NCBI GenBank assembly: GCA_000824825.2
Contig: LM655174.1
Span: 4,420-68,419 of the forward strand
Source: Mesorhizobium sp. ORS 3324
Lineage (GTDB): Bacteria; Pseudomonadota; Alphaproteobacteria; Rhizobiales; Rhizobiaceae
DNA length: 64,000 nucleotides
Reading direction: 5' to 3'
In this document: in pieces, positions 44,306-57,024 of the stretch
How the letters are laid out: each line of letters opens with the position of its first letter
Position numbering within the stretch: position 1 is the stretch's first letter
The notes under the pieces: generated by a model
What the model saw: only the letters and a program-made list of their open reading frames with translations
The model's database searches: none
Told to the model about the DNA's origin: nothing
Position numbers and translations under genes: made by a program

Positions 44306-45448
44306 TTATCGCCGCGCCGAAAACACCTTGAACATGCCATCGCGCGCGATCTCGGCGTGGCTGGAGAAGGCCGCTGCCAGCACCTGTTCGTAGGGCAACT
44401 GGCGATTGGCGACCATGAACAGCCGCCCTCCGGGCCTCAGCGCCTTCGACGCGACACGGATGATACCGGCGCCGATACCTGGTTCCGCCGCCCGGCCGCT
44501 GTGGAAGGGCGGGTTCATGACGATCGCGTCGTAGTGCCTGTCGACGCTTTCCGTAAGCAGATCGGTCCACAAGAAACGCGTCTCGACGGCGGCGCGGACG
44601 TTCAGCTTCGCCGCCTCCAGGGCCTCGAAATCCGCTTCATAGAGGTCGAGGCTGGACAGTTCCATCGAGCGTTGCGCCACTTCCGCAGCCAGATAGCCCC
44701 AGCCAGCGCAGAAATCGGCGACATTGCCCTTAATGTCGGCAGGCAGGTTCGCGGCCAGCAGTTTCGAACCGGCATCGATCCGATCGAAGGAGAACATGCC
44801 AGGCGCGGTGCGGAAACGACCATCGACCAGCGGCCAGCCATTTTGCCAGTCATGGATGGATCTGGCGAAAGCTTCGGCCTGCGGTGTCCACTCCAACCAG
44901 AACACGACGCCATGATGTTTCGACAAATGCCCCGACAGCGGCACCTTCGCCGTCTGAGGATGAAACAGTCTTTCATCGGGGAGCACGTCGCGGGATCCAT
45001 CGCGGCGCTCGATGATCACTCCGGCCGGTTCATGTCCAGCGATCATCGACGCCAGCCTGTCGTCTTTGCTGGCCATACGCTTTCGCAAGCTATCGATGCC
45101 GTCGTCCTTGCTACCGGCAATGATGACCAATCCACCCGGCAGCACGCGCTCGATGGCATCGGCGATGCGCCGCTCATTCTGGCCGCGATGACGGCCGGTA
45201 AGCACGAGCGCCATGTCGAAGCCGGAACCTTCCACGCGCGGCGTAACCGTATAACCGGATGCCTGCAGGGCACGAAAATGCGGCCGGAAGCCTTGCACGA
45301 GATGCAACGCCGCCTCGAAACCTTCGGGCAAGCGGAAGCCGGGCTCGGCGCCGAGAAACAGAACGCGGGCATCCTTTCGCGGCAGAGGCAGCGCCTCGGC
45401 CTCGAACGGGTAGAACAGCGTCTTCAGCGGCTCCGCGGCCATTCGCAT
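44306..45448 (-). CDS. RsmC-like class I methyltransferase
   Basis: A 380-residue protein with a divergent N-terminal methyltransferase-like half and a catalytic C-terminal half. The SAM-binding segment is VADFCAGWGYLAAEV and the target-base motif NPPFHSG, as in guanine-N2 methyltransferases RsmC/RlmG. It probably methylates 16S rRNA. It lies downstream of pnp on the same strand, 65 bp away. Confidence 0.85.
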   Translation of the reverse strand: MRMAAEPLKTLFYPFEAEALPLPRKDARVLFLGAEPGFRLPEGFEAALHLVQGFRPHFRALQASGYTVTPRVEGSGFDMALVLTGRHRGQNERRIADAIERVLPGGLVIIAGSKDDGIDSLRKRMASKDDRLASMIAGHEPAGVIIERRDGSRDVLPDERLFHPQTAKVPLSGHLSKHHGVVFWLEWTPQAEAFARSIHDWQNGWPLVDGRFRTAPGMFSFDRIDAGSKLLAANLPADIKGNVADFCAGWGYLAAEVAQRSMELSSLDLYEADFEALEAAKLNVRAAVETRFLWTDLLTESVDRHYDAIVMNPPFHSGRAAEPGIGAGIIRVASKALRPGGRLFMVANRQLPYEQVLAAAFSSHAEIARDGMFKVFSARR

Positions 45449-45513
45449 AGTCCTTCAAACAAAACGGGCGCGACCTTGCGGCGCGCCCGTCTCGATTTAC
45501 CCAGTCAGGCCGA

Positions 45514-47664
<2,151 letters not shown>

Positions 47665-48030
47665 ATCTTGTCCTTCATGTGCGGAAAGGACCGCGCCGTC
47701 TCAACGGTCGCGGGCTTCCTTTCCTGGCTTCCTTCGGGCAGCCACGGGCAAGACAACGGGAGGCTCGGCAGGTCCGGCTCACAAGCCGATCGAGCATCCT
47801 GCAATCCTGCCCCATGACCGTCCATGGGCGGTTCCGAATGGCCCTCTGCACTTCCGGAACCGGGTCTGGCCGACCGGTCGGCCGGCCTTGCGCATGACGC
47901 CGGGAAACCCTGTTTCCGGGACGCGCCACGCGCGAATTCAAATCTCCTTTTCGGCACCGGCGCACCGGATCATCCGATGCGCCAATGCGCGACCGGCGGA
48001 CTCTCCGGAGAGAGCCCGCCGGTCAATTCG
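47665..48030 (-). promoter_or_regulatory. Structured rpsO-pnp spacer
   Basis: This 366-bp spacer has no gene but several inverted repeats. GACCGGCGG (47991-47999) pairs with CCGCCGGTC (48016-48024) around an inner CTCTCCGGAGAG. GGCGCACCGGA (47959-47969) pairs with TCCGATGCGCC (47973-47983) with one wobble. GGTTCCG (47830-47836) pairs with CGGAACC (47855-47861). GGCCGACCGGTCGGCC (47868-47883) is a perfect palindrome. The first hairpin starts seven bases after the rpsO stop and has no T run, so it resembles a processing or protection site rather than a full terminator. Confidence 0.65.
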
Positions 48031-48300
48031 TCAGCGACGCAGACCGAGCTTGTCGATCAGCGTCTGGTAGCGCGCGTCGTCCTTGCGCTTGAGGTAATCA
48101 AGCAGGCTGCGGCGCTGGGAGACGAGAGCAAGCAGACCACGGCGGGAATGGTTGTCCTTCTTGTGGTCCTTGAAGTGCTCCGTCAGGTTCTTGATGCGCT
48201 CGGAAAGGATGGCAACCTGGACTTCCGGGGAACCGGTATCGCCCTTGGCGGTCGCGAATTCGGCCATCAATTCCTTCTTGCGCTCGGCAGTAATCGACAT
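48031..48300 (-). CDS. rpsO: 30S ribosomal protein S15
   Basis: An 89-residue ribosomal protein opening [23 protein letters not shown], with the rRNA-binding [17 protein letters not shown]15 binds the central domain of 16S rRNA. It precedes pnp on the same strand. The 191-bp region up to corA (48301-48491) should hold its promoter; a TATATG lies on the minus strand around 48413-48418, without a clear -35 partner. Confidence 0.97.
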   Translation of the reverse strand: MSITAERKKELMAEFATAKGDTGSPEVQVAILSERIKNLTEHFKDHKKDNHSRRGLLALVSQRRSLLDYLKRKDDARYQTLIDKLGLRR

Positions 48301-48491
48301 CGTGTTTTTCCTTATCTGTTCGAGGAAACGGGACGCCCACGGCCGGGATGTCGTCCAGCGGGGGCCGGTGCAAGCAACGCGTCAGGGCACGAAGCTGCGG
48401 CGCATATAGTGCAATTCCCGGCAAAACACCAGCCCAAATGTCAAGCCGGCTTGTCGCAGGTCCTGCCGCCAAAACAAAGGTTTGCGGGAGG

Positions 48492-49586
48492 CTACAGCCA
48501 CTTCTTCCATTTGAAGAAGGCGATCAGTCCGACGGCAACAATTGCCATGAACAACAGGGCCGCCGGATAGCCGTAATAGGCTTTCAGCTCAGGCATGTTC
48601 CAGGGCGAGCTTTCCGGCTCGAAGTTCATGCCCCAGACGCCGACGAGGAAAGTGAGCGGCATGAAGATCACCGAGACGATCGTCAGATAGGAGATGACGT
48701 CGTTGGTGCGCGCCTGGGTCAGCGACAGGTGCATCTCGATCAGGCCGGTCAGCATGTCGCGCTGGTTCTCGACCAGCTCGATCAGCCGCAGCGAATGGTC
48801 GAGCGTGTCGTTGAAGAAGATCTTGGTCTCGGCCTTCACGAAGGGCACGTCGTTGCGGATCAGCGTCGCCAGCGCATCGCGCATCGGCCACAGCACGCCC
48901 TTCAGCACGTTGGCGTCGCGCCGCAGCTCATGCAGCTGCCGCATCTGATGCTTGTGCGGCGTGTTCAGCATCTGCTCCTCGATGCCGTCGACCAATTCGC
49001 TTGCCACCTCGACCGGCGGGAAATAGCTGTCGACGATGGCATCGATCAGCGCGTAGGCGAGATAGTCGGCGCCGCGCGAGCGCAGGCGGTTGGGCATGGC
49101 CGCCGCGATGCGCTTGCGCACGGGATCGAACGGATCGCCCTCGCGCTCCTGGAAGGTGACGACAAAGTTCCTGCCGAAGAACACGGCGATCTGCTCGAAA
49201 CGGTGGGCGGCGACATCGTCGATCATGCGCAGGACCACGAAGGCGTGATCCTCGAAGAAATCCACCTTCGGCCGCTGGCCAGTGTTGACGACGTCCTCCA
49301 GCGCCAGCGGATGCAGGTTGAAGATCCGGCCGATCTCCTTGATCAGCTGGATGTTGGCAAGCCCCGTGCAGTCGAGCCAGACGACCGGCCACCGGTCGCA
49401 ATGGGTGTTGAGCTCGTCGATGCTGGCATTGTCGATGGTCTTGAATTTCTCGGGCGAAATCAGAGTCAGCCTGAGCTCGCTGCGCCGCGCCGCCGGATCG
49501 GCGATCAGCGTGCCGGGCGAAGCGCCGACCGGCGGCCGGCGGATCTTCAGCGGCGCGCGTTTCCCGACGCTATCACCCTTTGCCAT
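48492..49586 (-). CDS. corA: CorA-family Mg2+/Co2+ transporter
   Basis: A 364-residue channel-type transporter with a large cytoplasmic N-domain and two C-terminal membrane helices. The signature GMN occurs in GVWGMNFEPESS between the helices, and the chain ends in the basic FFKWKKWL. It interrupts the truB-rpsO-pnp order. A block of palindromes (49610-49749) separates it from truB. Confidence 0.92.
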   Translation of the reverse strand: MAKGDSVGKRAPLKIRRPPVGASPGTLIADPAARRSELRLTLISPEKFKTIDNASIDELNTHCDRWPVVWLDCTGLANIQLIKEIGRIFNLHPLALEDVVNTGQRPKVDFFEDHAFVVLRMIDDVAAHRFEQIAVFFGRNFVVTFQEREGDPFDPVRKRIAAAMPNRLRSRGADYLAYALIDAIVDSYFPPVEVASELVDGIEEQMLNTPHKHQMRQLHELRRDANVLKGVLWPMRDALATLIRNDVPFVKAETKIFFNDTLDHSLRLIELVENQRDMLTGLIEMHLSLTQARTNDVISYLTIVSVIFMPLTFLVGVWGMNFEPESSPWNMPELKAYYGYPAALLFMAIVAVGLIAFFKWKKWL

Positions 49587-49609
49587 GAGGTTCTCCGGCG
49601 CAAATAGAG

Positions 49610-49749
49610 CAGTTCAGTGGTCCCGAACTGTCTGGAGCGGTTCACCGTTTCACGGAAACAGCGAACCACTCTATCTCTCTGTTTCACGCAATTCCGGGTT
49701 TCACGCAATTCCGGACGGAAACCGTTAAACACCTTCCTGGAGTTGCTCC
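49610..49749. repeat. Palindrome cluster between truB and corA (family A, copy 5)
   Basis: Three elements sit side by side. CAGTTC (49610-49615) pairs with GAACTG (49625-49630). GAGCGGTTC (49635-49643) pairs with GAACCACTC (49663-49671) with one wobble, around an inner GTTTC/GAAAC pair. Finally a family A element has GCAATTCC at 49705-49712 and GGAGTTGC at 49739-49746, preceded by a duplicated GCAATTCC at 49688-49695. The block occupies most of the 185-bp gap. Confidence 0.8.
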
Positions 49750-49771
49750 AACGGAAATTAGCCGAGCGCCG

Positions 49772-50728
49772 TTACCCGGCAAAGACCCGCTTGGGCTTGA
49801 ACATGCCCTGCTCGATGGCGCCGATGGCGACGAGCTTGCCGCGCGCGGTGGCGCAGGCCTCCTCGGCCTCGACCGGCGCGTCGCGGCCGCGAATGATGAC
49901 CGGATTGCCGAGGCGGATCTTGGTCGCCGCGTCGTCGCTGACCGCAACCTGCGGCAGGCAGTCGAGCGCGACGGCTGTATCGACCAGCAGCGCATCGATG
50001 GCGCTGAAATCGATCGGTGCCTCGGCCTCGCCCGAATTCTCGCCGTTGCTGCCGAAGCGGGCCGCTTCGAGCTCGGCGACGGTGACGAAATCGTCTGCCG
50101 TGAACGGCTCGACCTCGACACGGCGCAATTCGGCGATATGCCCGAAGCAGCCGAGATCGCGCCCCATGTCGCGCGCCAGCGAGCGCACATAGGTGCCCTT
50201 GCCGCATTCGACCTCGAGCACGCTGCGCTCGCCACTGTGCTCGACGAGATCGAGGCGTCCGATCTCGATCTCGCGGGCGGGAATGTCGACCGTCTCGCCG
50301 TCGCGGGCGAGGTCGTAGGCACGCTCGCCGGCGACCTTGATGGCCGAGAATTGCGGCGGCGTCTGCATGATGATGCCGGTGTATTTCGGCAGCAGCGCCC
50401 TCACCTCAGCCTCGGCCGGGCGCCGCTCGGAGCTGTTCGTCACCGGGCCCTCGAGGTCGTCGGTCGAGCGCTCCTCGCCCCAGGCAACTGTGAAGCGGTA
50501 GACCTTGGCGCCGTCCTGCACATAAGGCACGGTCTTGGTCGCCTCGCCGAGCGCGATGGGCAGCATGCCGGACGCCAGCGGATCGAGCGTGCCGGCATGG
50601 CCGGCCTTCTCCGCCTGGAACAGCCATTTGATCTTCGAGACCGCCTCGGTCGAGCCCATGCCGACCGGCTTGTCCAGCACCACCCAGCCGGAAACCGGCC
50701 GGCCCTTCTTCTTGCCGCGACGCGCCAC
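49772..50728 (-). CDS. truB: tRNA pseudouridine-55 synthase
   Basis: A 318-residue enzyme with the catalytic aspartate in [14 protein letters not shown]. It modifies U55 in the T-loop of tRNAs. The start is GTG, immediately after the rbfA TAA with no spacer. A family A palindrome lies 26 bp past its stop. Confidence 0.95.
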   Translation of the reverse strand: MARRGKKKGRPVSGWVVLDKPVGMGSTEAVSKIKWLFQAEKAGHAGTLDPLASGMLPIALGEATKTVPYVQDGAKVYRFTVAWGEERSTDDLEGPVTNSSERRPAEAEVRALLPKYTGIIMQTPPQFSAIKVAGERAYDLARDGETVDIPAREIEIGRLDLVEHSGERSVLEVECGKGTYVRSLARDMGRDLGCFGHIAELRRVEVEPFTADDFVTVAELEAARFGSNGENSGEAEAPIDFSAIDALLVDTAVALDCLPQVAVSDDAATKIRLGNPVIIRGRDAPVEAEEACATARGKLVAIGAIEQGMFKPKRVFAG

Positions 50729-51169
50729 TTATTCCTCGTCCTTGTCGTCTTTGTACTCGTCGCCGTTTTTATTCCGGTCATCGGGGCCGAGATCGCGCGC
50801 GACTTCGGGCGATTTCAGCAATTCGTTGATCCTGGCGAAATTGTCGAAGGAAGTATCGAGCCGGAAGCGGAGCTCCGGCATGTACTTCATCTGCCTGAGC
50901 GCGCCGGTGATGCGGCCGCGGATGAATTTCGCATGCTTGTTGAGCGCCCCGACCACGGCATCGGCGTCGCCGGCGCCAAGCGGCGAAACGAAAGCAGTGG
51001 CGATCTTGAGGTCGGGCGACATGCGCACCTCGGAGACCGAGACGACGCTGTTTTCGATCACCGGGTCGATGATCTCGCCGCGCTGCAAGGTCTCCGACAG
51101 GGCATGGCGCACCTGCTCGCCGACGCGCAGCATGCGCTGGGAAGGGCCTGATGTTGTCGAACGGGACAT
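50729..51169 (-). CDS. rbfA: Ribosome-binding factor A
   Basis: A 146-residue KH-like protein needed for late 30S maturation. Landmarks are [32 protein letters not shown] and [12 protein letters not shown]. The tail is strongly acidic ([13 protein letters not shown]). ATG 51169 (MSRSTTSG) is chosen over the in-frame start at 51217. Confidence 0.95.
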   Translation of the reverse strand: MSRSTTSGPSQRMLRVGEQVRHALSETLQRGEIIDPVIENSVVSVSEVRMSPDLKIATAFVSPLGAGDADAVVGALNKHAKFIRGRITGALRQMKYMPELRFRLDTSFDNFARINELLKSPEVARDLGPDDRNKNGDEYKDDKDEE

Positions 51170-51227
51170 TTTCTTCAGTCCTGAAATCGTGAAGCGCGGG
51201 ATGGGACCGCGCCACATGTCTCAAATA

Positions 51228-51267
51228 CAAAAAAGGGATTTGGGCGGCAGCCTTGCAGCCGCCGCCC
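51228..51267 (-). terminator. Terminator-like hairpin between infB and rbfA
   Basis: GGGCGGC (51242-51248) pairs with GCCGCCC (51261-51267). On the minus strand the hairpin is followed by AAATCCC and then six T (51229-51234). It starts about 30 bp after the infB stop and lies before rbfA, so rbfA-truB may be partly uncoupled from nusA-infB. Confidence 0.6.
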
Positions 51268-51294
51268 GGGCCATTTCGGCGAGTATATCCGAAT

Positions 51295-53862
51295 TTAGAG
51301 CGTCCTGCTCACCATCTCGACGCGGAAGCACTCGATGACGTCGCCGACACGCATATCTTCGTAGTTCTGGAAGGCCATGCCGCATTCCTGGCCGCCCGGC
51401 ACTTCCGAGACCTCGTCCTTGAAGCGCTTGAGCGTCTTCAGCGTGCCTTCGTGGACGACGACGTTGTCGCGGATCAGGCGGACACCCGCGCCACGCTCGA
51501 CCTTGCCCTCGGTGACGCGGCAGCCGGCGATCTTGCCGACCTTCGAGATGTCGAAGATCTCGAGGATCTCGGCATTGCCGATGAAGGTCTCGCGCCGCTC
51601 AGGCGAGAGCATGCCGGAAAGTGCCGCCTTCACGTCATCGACCAGGTTGTAGATGATCGAGTAGTAGCGGATCTCGATGCCCGCGGCGGCAGCGGCCGTG
51701 CGCGCCTGCGCGTTGGCGCGGACGTTGAAGCCGATGATCGCAGCTCCGGAAGTCTCGGCCAGCGAGACGTCGGTTTCGGTGATGCCGCCAGCGCCCGAAT
51801 GGACGATGCGGGCGCGCACCTCGTCGTTGCCGAGCTTTTCGAGGGCTGCGTTGATCGCCTCGATCGAGCCCTGCACGTCGCCCTTGATGACCAGCGGGAA
51901 TTCCTTCAGCCCGCTCGTCTGCAACTGCGACATCATCTGCTCGAGCGAGCCGCGCTGGCCGGCGTGCTTGGCGACCGCCTTCTCGCGCGCCAGGCGCTGG
52001 CGGTACTCGGTGATCTCACGCGCGCGCGCCTCGTTGTTGACGACGGCGAAACGGTCGCCCGCCTGCGGCGTGCCCTGGAGGCCGAGCACCTCGACCGGCA
52101 TTGCCGGCGGCGCTTCCGGCACATGCTCGCCGCGATCGTTGACCAGCGCGCGGACGCGGCCCCATTCGTTGCCGGCAACGAGGATGTCGCCGGGCATCAG
52201 CGTGCCGGTCTGCACCAGAACCGTGGCGACCGGACCGCGGCCCCTGTCGAGCTTGGCCTCGATGACCGCGCCTTCGGCGGTGCGGTCCGGATTGGCCTTG
52301 AGGTCGAGGATTTCGGCCTGCAGCAGGATCGCCTCGAGCAGCTTGTCGATGTTGGTGCCCTTGGTCGCCGACACTTCGACGTCCAGCACCTCGCCGCCCA
52401 TCGATTCGACGAACACTTCATGGCGCAAGAGTTCCGCGCGCACCTTCTGCGGGTCGGCGTCGCGCTTGTCGATCTTGTTGATGGCCACGATGATCGGCAC
52501 GCCGGCCGCCTTGGCGTGATTGATCGATTCGATCGTCTGCGGCATCACGCTGTCGTCGGCCGCCACCACCAGCACAGCGATGTCGGTGACCTGGGCGCCG
52601 CGGGCGCGCATGGCCGTGAAGGCAGCGTGGCCGGGCGTGTCGATGAAGGTGATCTTCTGACCGTTCTTCTCGACCTGATAGGCGCCGATGTGCTGGGTGA
52701 TGCCGCCGGCCTCGCCGGAGACGACGTTGGCGTTGCGGATCGCGTCGAGCAGCGAGGTCTTGCCGTGGTCGACATGGCCCATGATGGTCACCACCGGCGG
52801 ACGCGACACCAGGTCTTCCGGGCGGTCGGCGATGTTGAACAGGCCTTCCTCGATGTCGGACTCGGCAACGCGGCGCACCGTGTGGCCGAATTCGGAAGCG
52901 ACGAGCTCGGCCGTGTCGGCGTCGATGACGTCGCCCGGCTTCAAGATCTGGCCCTGCTTCATGAAGAACTTGACCACGTCGACAGCCCGCTCGGACATGC
53001 GCTGTGCCAGCTCCTGGATGGTGATGGTTTCCGGCAGGATCACTTCACGCATCACTTTCTCGCGCGGCTCGTTATGCATCGCGCGTTTGAACTTTTCCTG
53101 GCGCCGCCGCATCGACGACAGCGAACGGCCACGCGCTTCCTCGTCGGAAAGCGCCGAATTCAGCGTCAGCTTGCCGCGGCGGCGGTCTTCCTCGCCCTTG
53201 GTGGGCTTGGCCGGACGCGCCACTTCGGGCGTGGAGGGGCGACGAGCCGGCGCACCAGCACCACCACCGGCACGTCTCGGCTTGACCTCCTCCTCGTCGT
53301 CGGCCGTGGCGACATCCGCAGCCACCGGCGCACGGCGGCGGGCCTCTTCCTCGGCACGGCGGCGGGACTCGGCCTCGGCCTGGAGGCGGGCCTCTTCCTC
53401 GGCCTGACGGCGCGCGGATTCCTCACGCTCGCGCTTGCGGCGCTCTTCTTCCTCGGCGCGGCGCTTGGCCTCTTCCTGGGCGCGCTGCCGGTCCTCGATC
53501 TCACGGGCCTTGGAGCCTTCGAGCGCCCTGCGGCGTGCTTCCATCTCGCCACGCGACAATTCGTTCAGCACCATGCCGGAGCGTTCCGGCTGCGGAGGCG
53601 GCGCCTTCGGCGCTTCCTGCGCGGCGGGTGCTGGTGCCGCGGCGGCGGGCTTCGGCGTGAACACGGACGGCGCCACCGGCTCCGGCTTGTCGCCAGGCAG
53701 CGAGAACTTGCGCTTCTTGGTCTCGACCACGACCGACTTAGTGCGGCCGTGCGAGAAATTCTGGCGCACGGTGCCCTGCTCCAGGCCAGGACGCTTCAGC
53801 GTCAAGGTCTTCTTCGGCGTAACGCTCAACGTCTTGTCGTCGCCCGATTTCGTATCGCTCAT
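51295..53862 (-). CDS. infB: Translation initiation factor IF-2
   Basis: An 855-residue GTPase. The N-terminal region is low complexity, with a long charged Glu/Arg/Ala coiled-coil stretch (about 100-170) typical of IF-2. The G domain has [12 protein letters not shown] and NKIDKRDA. The C-terminal domains bind initiator tRNA. Its start overlaps the ylxR stop by four bases. Confidence 0.97.
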   Translation of the reverse strand: MSDTKSGDDKTLSVTPKKTLTLKRPGLEQGTVRQNFSHGRTKSVVVETKKRKFSLPGDKPEPVAPSVFTPKPAAAAPAPAAQEAPKAPPPQPERSGMVLNELSRGEMEARRRALEGSKAREIEDRQRAQEEAKRRAEEEERRKREREESARRQAEEEARLQAEAESRRRAEEEARRRAPVAADVATADDEEEVKPRRAGGGAGAPARRPSTPEVARPAKPTKGEEDRRRGKLTLNSALSDEEARGRSLSSMRRRQEKFKRAMHNEPREKVMREVILPETITIQELAQRMSERAVDVVKFFMKQGQILKPGDVIDADTAELVASEFGHTVRRVAESDIEEGLFNIADRPEDLVSRPPVVTIMGHVDHGKTSLLDAIRNANVVSGEAGGITQHIGAYQVEKNGQKITFIDTPGHAAFTAMRARGAQVTDIAVLVVAADDSVMPQTIESINHAKAAGVPIIVAINKIDKRDADPQKVRAELLRHEVFVESMGGEVLDVEVSATKGTNIDKLLEAILLQAEILDLKANPDRTAEGAVIEAKLDRGRGPVATVLVQTGTLMPGDILVAGNEWGRVRALVNDRGEHVPEAPPAMPVEVLGLQGTPQAGDRFAVVNNEARAREITEYRQRLAREKAVAKHAGQRGSLEQMMSQLQTSGLKEFPLVIKGDVQGSIEAINAALEKLGNDEVRARIVHSGAGGITETDVSLAETSGAAIIGFNVRANAQARTAAAAAGIEIRYYSIIYNLVDDVKAALSGMLSPERRETFIGNAEILEIFDISKVGKIAGCRVTEGKVERGAGVRLIRDNVVVHEGTLKTLKRFKDEVSEVPGGQECGMAFQNYEDMRVGDVIECFRVEMVSRTL

Positions 53863-54509
53863 TCCATATCCTCTGCGGCATCATCTTCGTCAGCAACGGC
53901 CGCAAGCATTGCCAAATCGTCCGGGGTTCCGCCCCGATAACGGTCGAGCGCAACCATGCGCTTGTGAACCGCCTTACCCGCATCCTGCGCGAGGACGGCA
54001 GCATGTATCACATTTGTACCCCCCAATGCCAAGCTCAACTCGGCCTCGGGGAAAAGTTTGTAGGCAGGGATGGCGGGGCCGCCGAGATAAACGGTTGCCC
54101 GCCGCGCCTGACCGATCTTGCGCACGCCATCGTCCGAGGCTTCTGTCGCGTGCAGCACGAAGAGCGCCTGCCCGTCGCGCACCGCAGCCTCTACCTTGGC
54201 GGCGCCCAGAACGACCGCTCCGGCCTTGCGAGCAAGGCCCAACATGCCAAGGGCGGATCTGGAAAGCAGCCCGTCGACCATGTCGCCGAGATCGGCGGGA
54301 ACGGTGACCTGCGCCTTGAAGGCGCGGGCAAACAGGTTCTTCGCCGCTGCCTTGTCGATATGTAGGCGATCAGCGGTGACCCAGCAACCGCGGCCGGGCA
54401 GATTTCTCTTGATGTCCGGAACGACGGCCGAATCCGGGCCGACGACGAAGCGGATCAGCTCATCCGCTTCGGCCTGCCTGCGCGTGACGATGCAGGTGCG
54501 ATCGTTCAT
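53859..54509 (-). CDS. YlxR-L7Ae fused RNA-binding protein
   Basis: A protein of about 216 residues: an N-terminal YlxR (DUF448) domain with [17 protein letters not shown] and LPGRGCWV, then an L7Ae-like domain from about residue 85 ([18 protein letters not shown]). Both domains bind RNA. The C-terminus is acidic. It sits between nusA and infB as usual. ATG 54509 is preferred; GTG 54518 adds three residues. Confidence 0.88.
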   Translation of the reverse strand: MNDRTCIVTRRQAEADELIRFVVGPDSAVVPDIKRNLPGRGCWVTADRLHIDKAAAKNLFARAFKAQVTVPADLGDMVDGLLSRSALGMLGLARKAGAVVLGAAKVEAAVRDGQALFVLHATEASDDGVRKIGQARRATVYLGGPAIPAYKLFPEAELSLALGGTNVIHAAVLAQDAGKAVHKRMVALDRYRGGTPDDLAMLAAVADEDDAAEDME

Positions 54510-54541
54510 CTCGTCCACGGGCTTTGCGATGCGTGTTCACC

Positions 54542-56137
54542 TCACGCACCGACGGTTTCGCCGGCCGCGGCTTGCTCAGCGGCTAGCTCTTCCTCGGAGA
54601 TCCAGCCGGCCTTCCTGCGGGCGGCCAGCACCATCTGCTCGGCATCGGCGCGCGAGACGCCATGATCGGCAAGCACGCCGGGATAGACCTTGGTCTCGCC
54701 GTCCTTGCGTTCCTTCCAGCCGATCAGGTCGTCGGCCGCGTAGCCGGCGAAGTCCTCGATCGTCTTCACGCCGTCCTCGCCGAGCGTCACCATCATGGCC
54801 GTGGTGATGCCGGGAATCTCGCGCAGCTCGTCCTTGACGCCGAGCGCCTTGCGCTTCTCGTCGTGCTCGGCCTCGATCTTCTCCAGATATTCGCGGGCGC
54901 GCGACTGGATTTCGGTAGCGGTGTCCTCGTCGAAGCCATCGATCGAGGAGATCTCGCCCGAGTCGACATAGGCGACTTCCTCGACGCTGGTGAAGCCTTC
55001 GGAGGCGAGCACCTGGCCGACCATCTCGTCGACATCGAGGGCCTCCATGAAGAGAGCCGAACGCTCGACGAATTCCTTCTGGCGGCGCTCGCTCTCTTCC
55101 TGCTCGGTCAGGATGTCGATGTCCCAGCCGGTGAGCTGCGAGGCGAGACGCACGTTCTGGCCGCGGCGGCCGATGGCCAGCGACAGCTGGTCGTCCGGCA
55201 CCACCACCTCGATGCGCTCGGCATCCTCGTCGAGCACCACCTTGGCGACTTCCGCCGGCTGCAGCGCGTTGACGATGAAGGAAGCGGCCGAAGGAGACCA
55301 CGGAATGATGTCGATCTTCTCGCCCTGCAATTCGCCGACCACCGCCTGGACGCGGCTGCCGCGCATGCCGACGCAGGCGCCGACCGGATCGATCGAGGAA
55401 TCGCGCGAGATGACGGCGATCTTGGCGCGCGAGCCCGGATCGCGAGCCACCGACTTGATCTCGATGATGCCGTCGTAGATTTCCGGCACTTCCATGGTGA
55501 AGAGCTTGGCCATGAACTGCGGATGCGTGCGCGACAGGAAGATCTGCGGGCCGCGCTGCTCGCGGCGCACGTCGTAGACATAGGCGCGGACGCGGTCGCC
55601 ATATTTGTAGTTCTCGCGCGGGATCAGTTCGTCGCGGCGGATGATCGCCTCGCCGCGGCCGAGGTCGACGATGACGTTGCCGTATTCGACGCGCTTGACG
55701 GTGCCGTTGACGATCTCGCCGATGCGGTCCTTGTACTCGTCATACTGACGGTCGCGCTCGGCCTCGCGCACCTTCTGGACGATGACCTGCTTGGCCGACT
55801 GGGCGGCGATGCGGCCGAAATCCATGGGCGGCAGCTGCTCGGCGATGAAATCGCCGATCTGGGCATCGGGATTGCGCTCGCGCGCCGAGGAAAGCGCGAT
55901 CTGCGTCGCGTAATCCTCGACCTTCTCGACCACTTCCATGAGGCGCTGCAGCTTCATCTCGCCCGTATTGGGGTTGATGTCGGCGCGGATGTTGGTTTCC
56001 TGACCGTAACGCGAGCGCGCCGCCTTCTGGATCGCGTCGGCCATCGCTGCGATGACGATCTGCTTGTCGATCGACTTTTCACGCGCGACCGCGTCGGCGA
56101 TCTGCAGCAGTTCGAGCCTGTTGGCGCTTACAACCAT
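54542..56137 (-). CDS. nusA: Transcription termination/antitermination factor NusA
   Basis: A 531-residue protein with an N-terminal RNA polymerase-binding domain, an S1 domain ([20 protein letters not shown]), two KH domains ([18 protein letters not shown] and [16 protein letters not shown]) and acidic C-terminal repeats. It acts in pausing, termination and antitermination. It follows rimP by 55 bp. Confidence 0.96.
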   Translation of the reverse strand: MVVSANRLELLQIADAVAREKSIDKQIVIAAMADAIQKAARSRYGQETNIRADINPNTGEMKLQRLMEVVEKVEDYATQIALSSARERNPDAQIGDFIAEQLPPMDFGRIAAQSAKQVIVQKVREAERDRQYDEYKDRIGEIVNGTVKRVEYGNVIVDLGRGEAIIRRDELIPRENYKYGDRVRAYVYDVRREQRGPQIFLSRTHPQFMAKLFTMEVPEIYDGIIEIKSVARDPGSRAKIAVISRDSSIDPVGACVGMRGSRVQAVVGELQGEKIDIIPWSPSAASFIVNALQPAEVAKVVLDEDAERIEVVVPDDQLSLAIGRRGQNVRLASQLTGWDIDILTEQEESERRQKEFVERSALFMEALDVDEMVGQVLASEGFTSVEEVAYVDSGEISSIDGFDEDTATEIQSRAREYLEKIEAEHDEKRKALGVKDELREIPGITTAMMVTLGEDGVKTIEDFAGYAADDLIGWKERKDGETKVYPGVLADHGVSRADAEQMVLAARRKAGWISEEELAAEQAAAGETVGA

Positions 56138-56192
56138 TGTCTTTCTCCCGACCTCGCTCCAGGCCTGCGGCCCGAAAGCTCAATCAACTTTC

Positions 56193-56813
56193 CTACTTGG
56201 TTTCGTTTCCTTCGCCGGCGGCATCTTCCGTCTCGCCCCGGCGCTTTTTTGCTTCCTTGCGGGCCCTGTTGTCCTTCGACAGGGCCTCGCGGATGAGATC
56301 GTCGGTCAGCACGAGCCGCGCCTCGGCAATCGCATCATAAGGCACGCGCACCGCCGGCTCTTCGCCATAGGCCGCCTTGTCGCGCTCCAGCAAGATGCCA
56401 TCGGCATCCGCCTCGGCGATCTTGCCCTTGAAACGCTTGCGGTCGGCGACGAGAACCGACGTCTCGAGCTTGACCAGATGGCCGGTCCAGGTGGCGAAAT
56501 CGGATTTGCGCACCAGCGGCCGGTCGATGCCCGGCGACGACACCTCGAGATGATACGCCTTTTCGATCGGATCTTCGACATCGAGCGCCGGCGACACCGC
56601 GCGGCTGACCTCTTCGCAATCCTCGACGGTCATGGTGCCGTCCTCGCGTTCGGCCATGATCTGCAGCGTCAGCCCGTTCTGGCCGGTCAGTTGCACCCGC
56701 ACGAGGCGGAAGCCGATGGCCTTGAGCACCGGCTGCACAATCAGCGCGATACGAGCATCGATGCCGCTTTCGCGGATGATACGGTCGTCGGCTTCGCTTG
56801 CCGCTGCGGTCAT
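56193..56813 (-). CDS. rimP: Ribosome maturation factor RimP
   Basis: A 206-residue protein with the RimP N-domain ([19 protein letters not shown]) and a central [21 protein letters not shown] motif. The C-terminus is extended and charged ([20 protein letters not shown]). It is needed for 30S maturation and heads the nusA-infB operon. The 211-bp upstream region 56814-57024 should hold the promoter. Confidence 0.95.
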   Translation of the reverse strand: MTAAASEADDRIIRESGIDARIALIVQPVLKAIGFRLVRVQLTGQNGLTLQIMAEREDGTMTVEDCEEVSRAVSPALDVEDPIEKAYHLEVSSPGIDRPLVRKSDFATWTGHLVKLETSVLVADRKRFKGKIAEADADGILLERDKAAYGEEPAVRVPYDAIAEARLVLTDDLIREALSKDNRARKEAKKRRGETEDAAGEGNETK

Positions 56814-57024
56814 CGAATCCCTGTCGCTTTGTCGCTCCGGCCGGCAGGTAATAAAAAAGAGCGGGACCGGGTGGACCCACTCTTCGTCGTACCGACCAAG
56901 AATTTGACGTTGATATAGACGATCCCGGCCGGGGTTTCAAGCCTGCAGGCAAAGGAGGGGTGGCGGGTGTGGCCCGGGTGCGGAATTCCCGTCACCAGTT
57001 CGTCCGAGCGATGGTGCCCCGCTC

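Noticed and set aside
51253-53940. Nearly 900-codon plus-strand frame opposite infB
   Set aside because: Composition is a mirror of the IF-2 gene; no family motif was seen.
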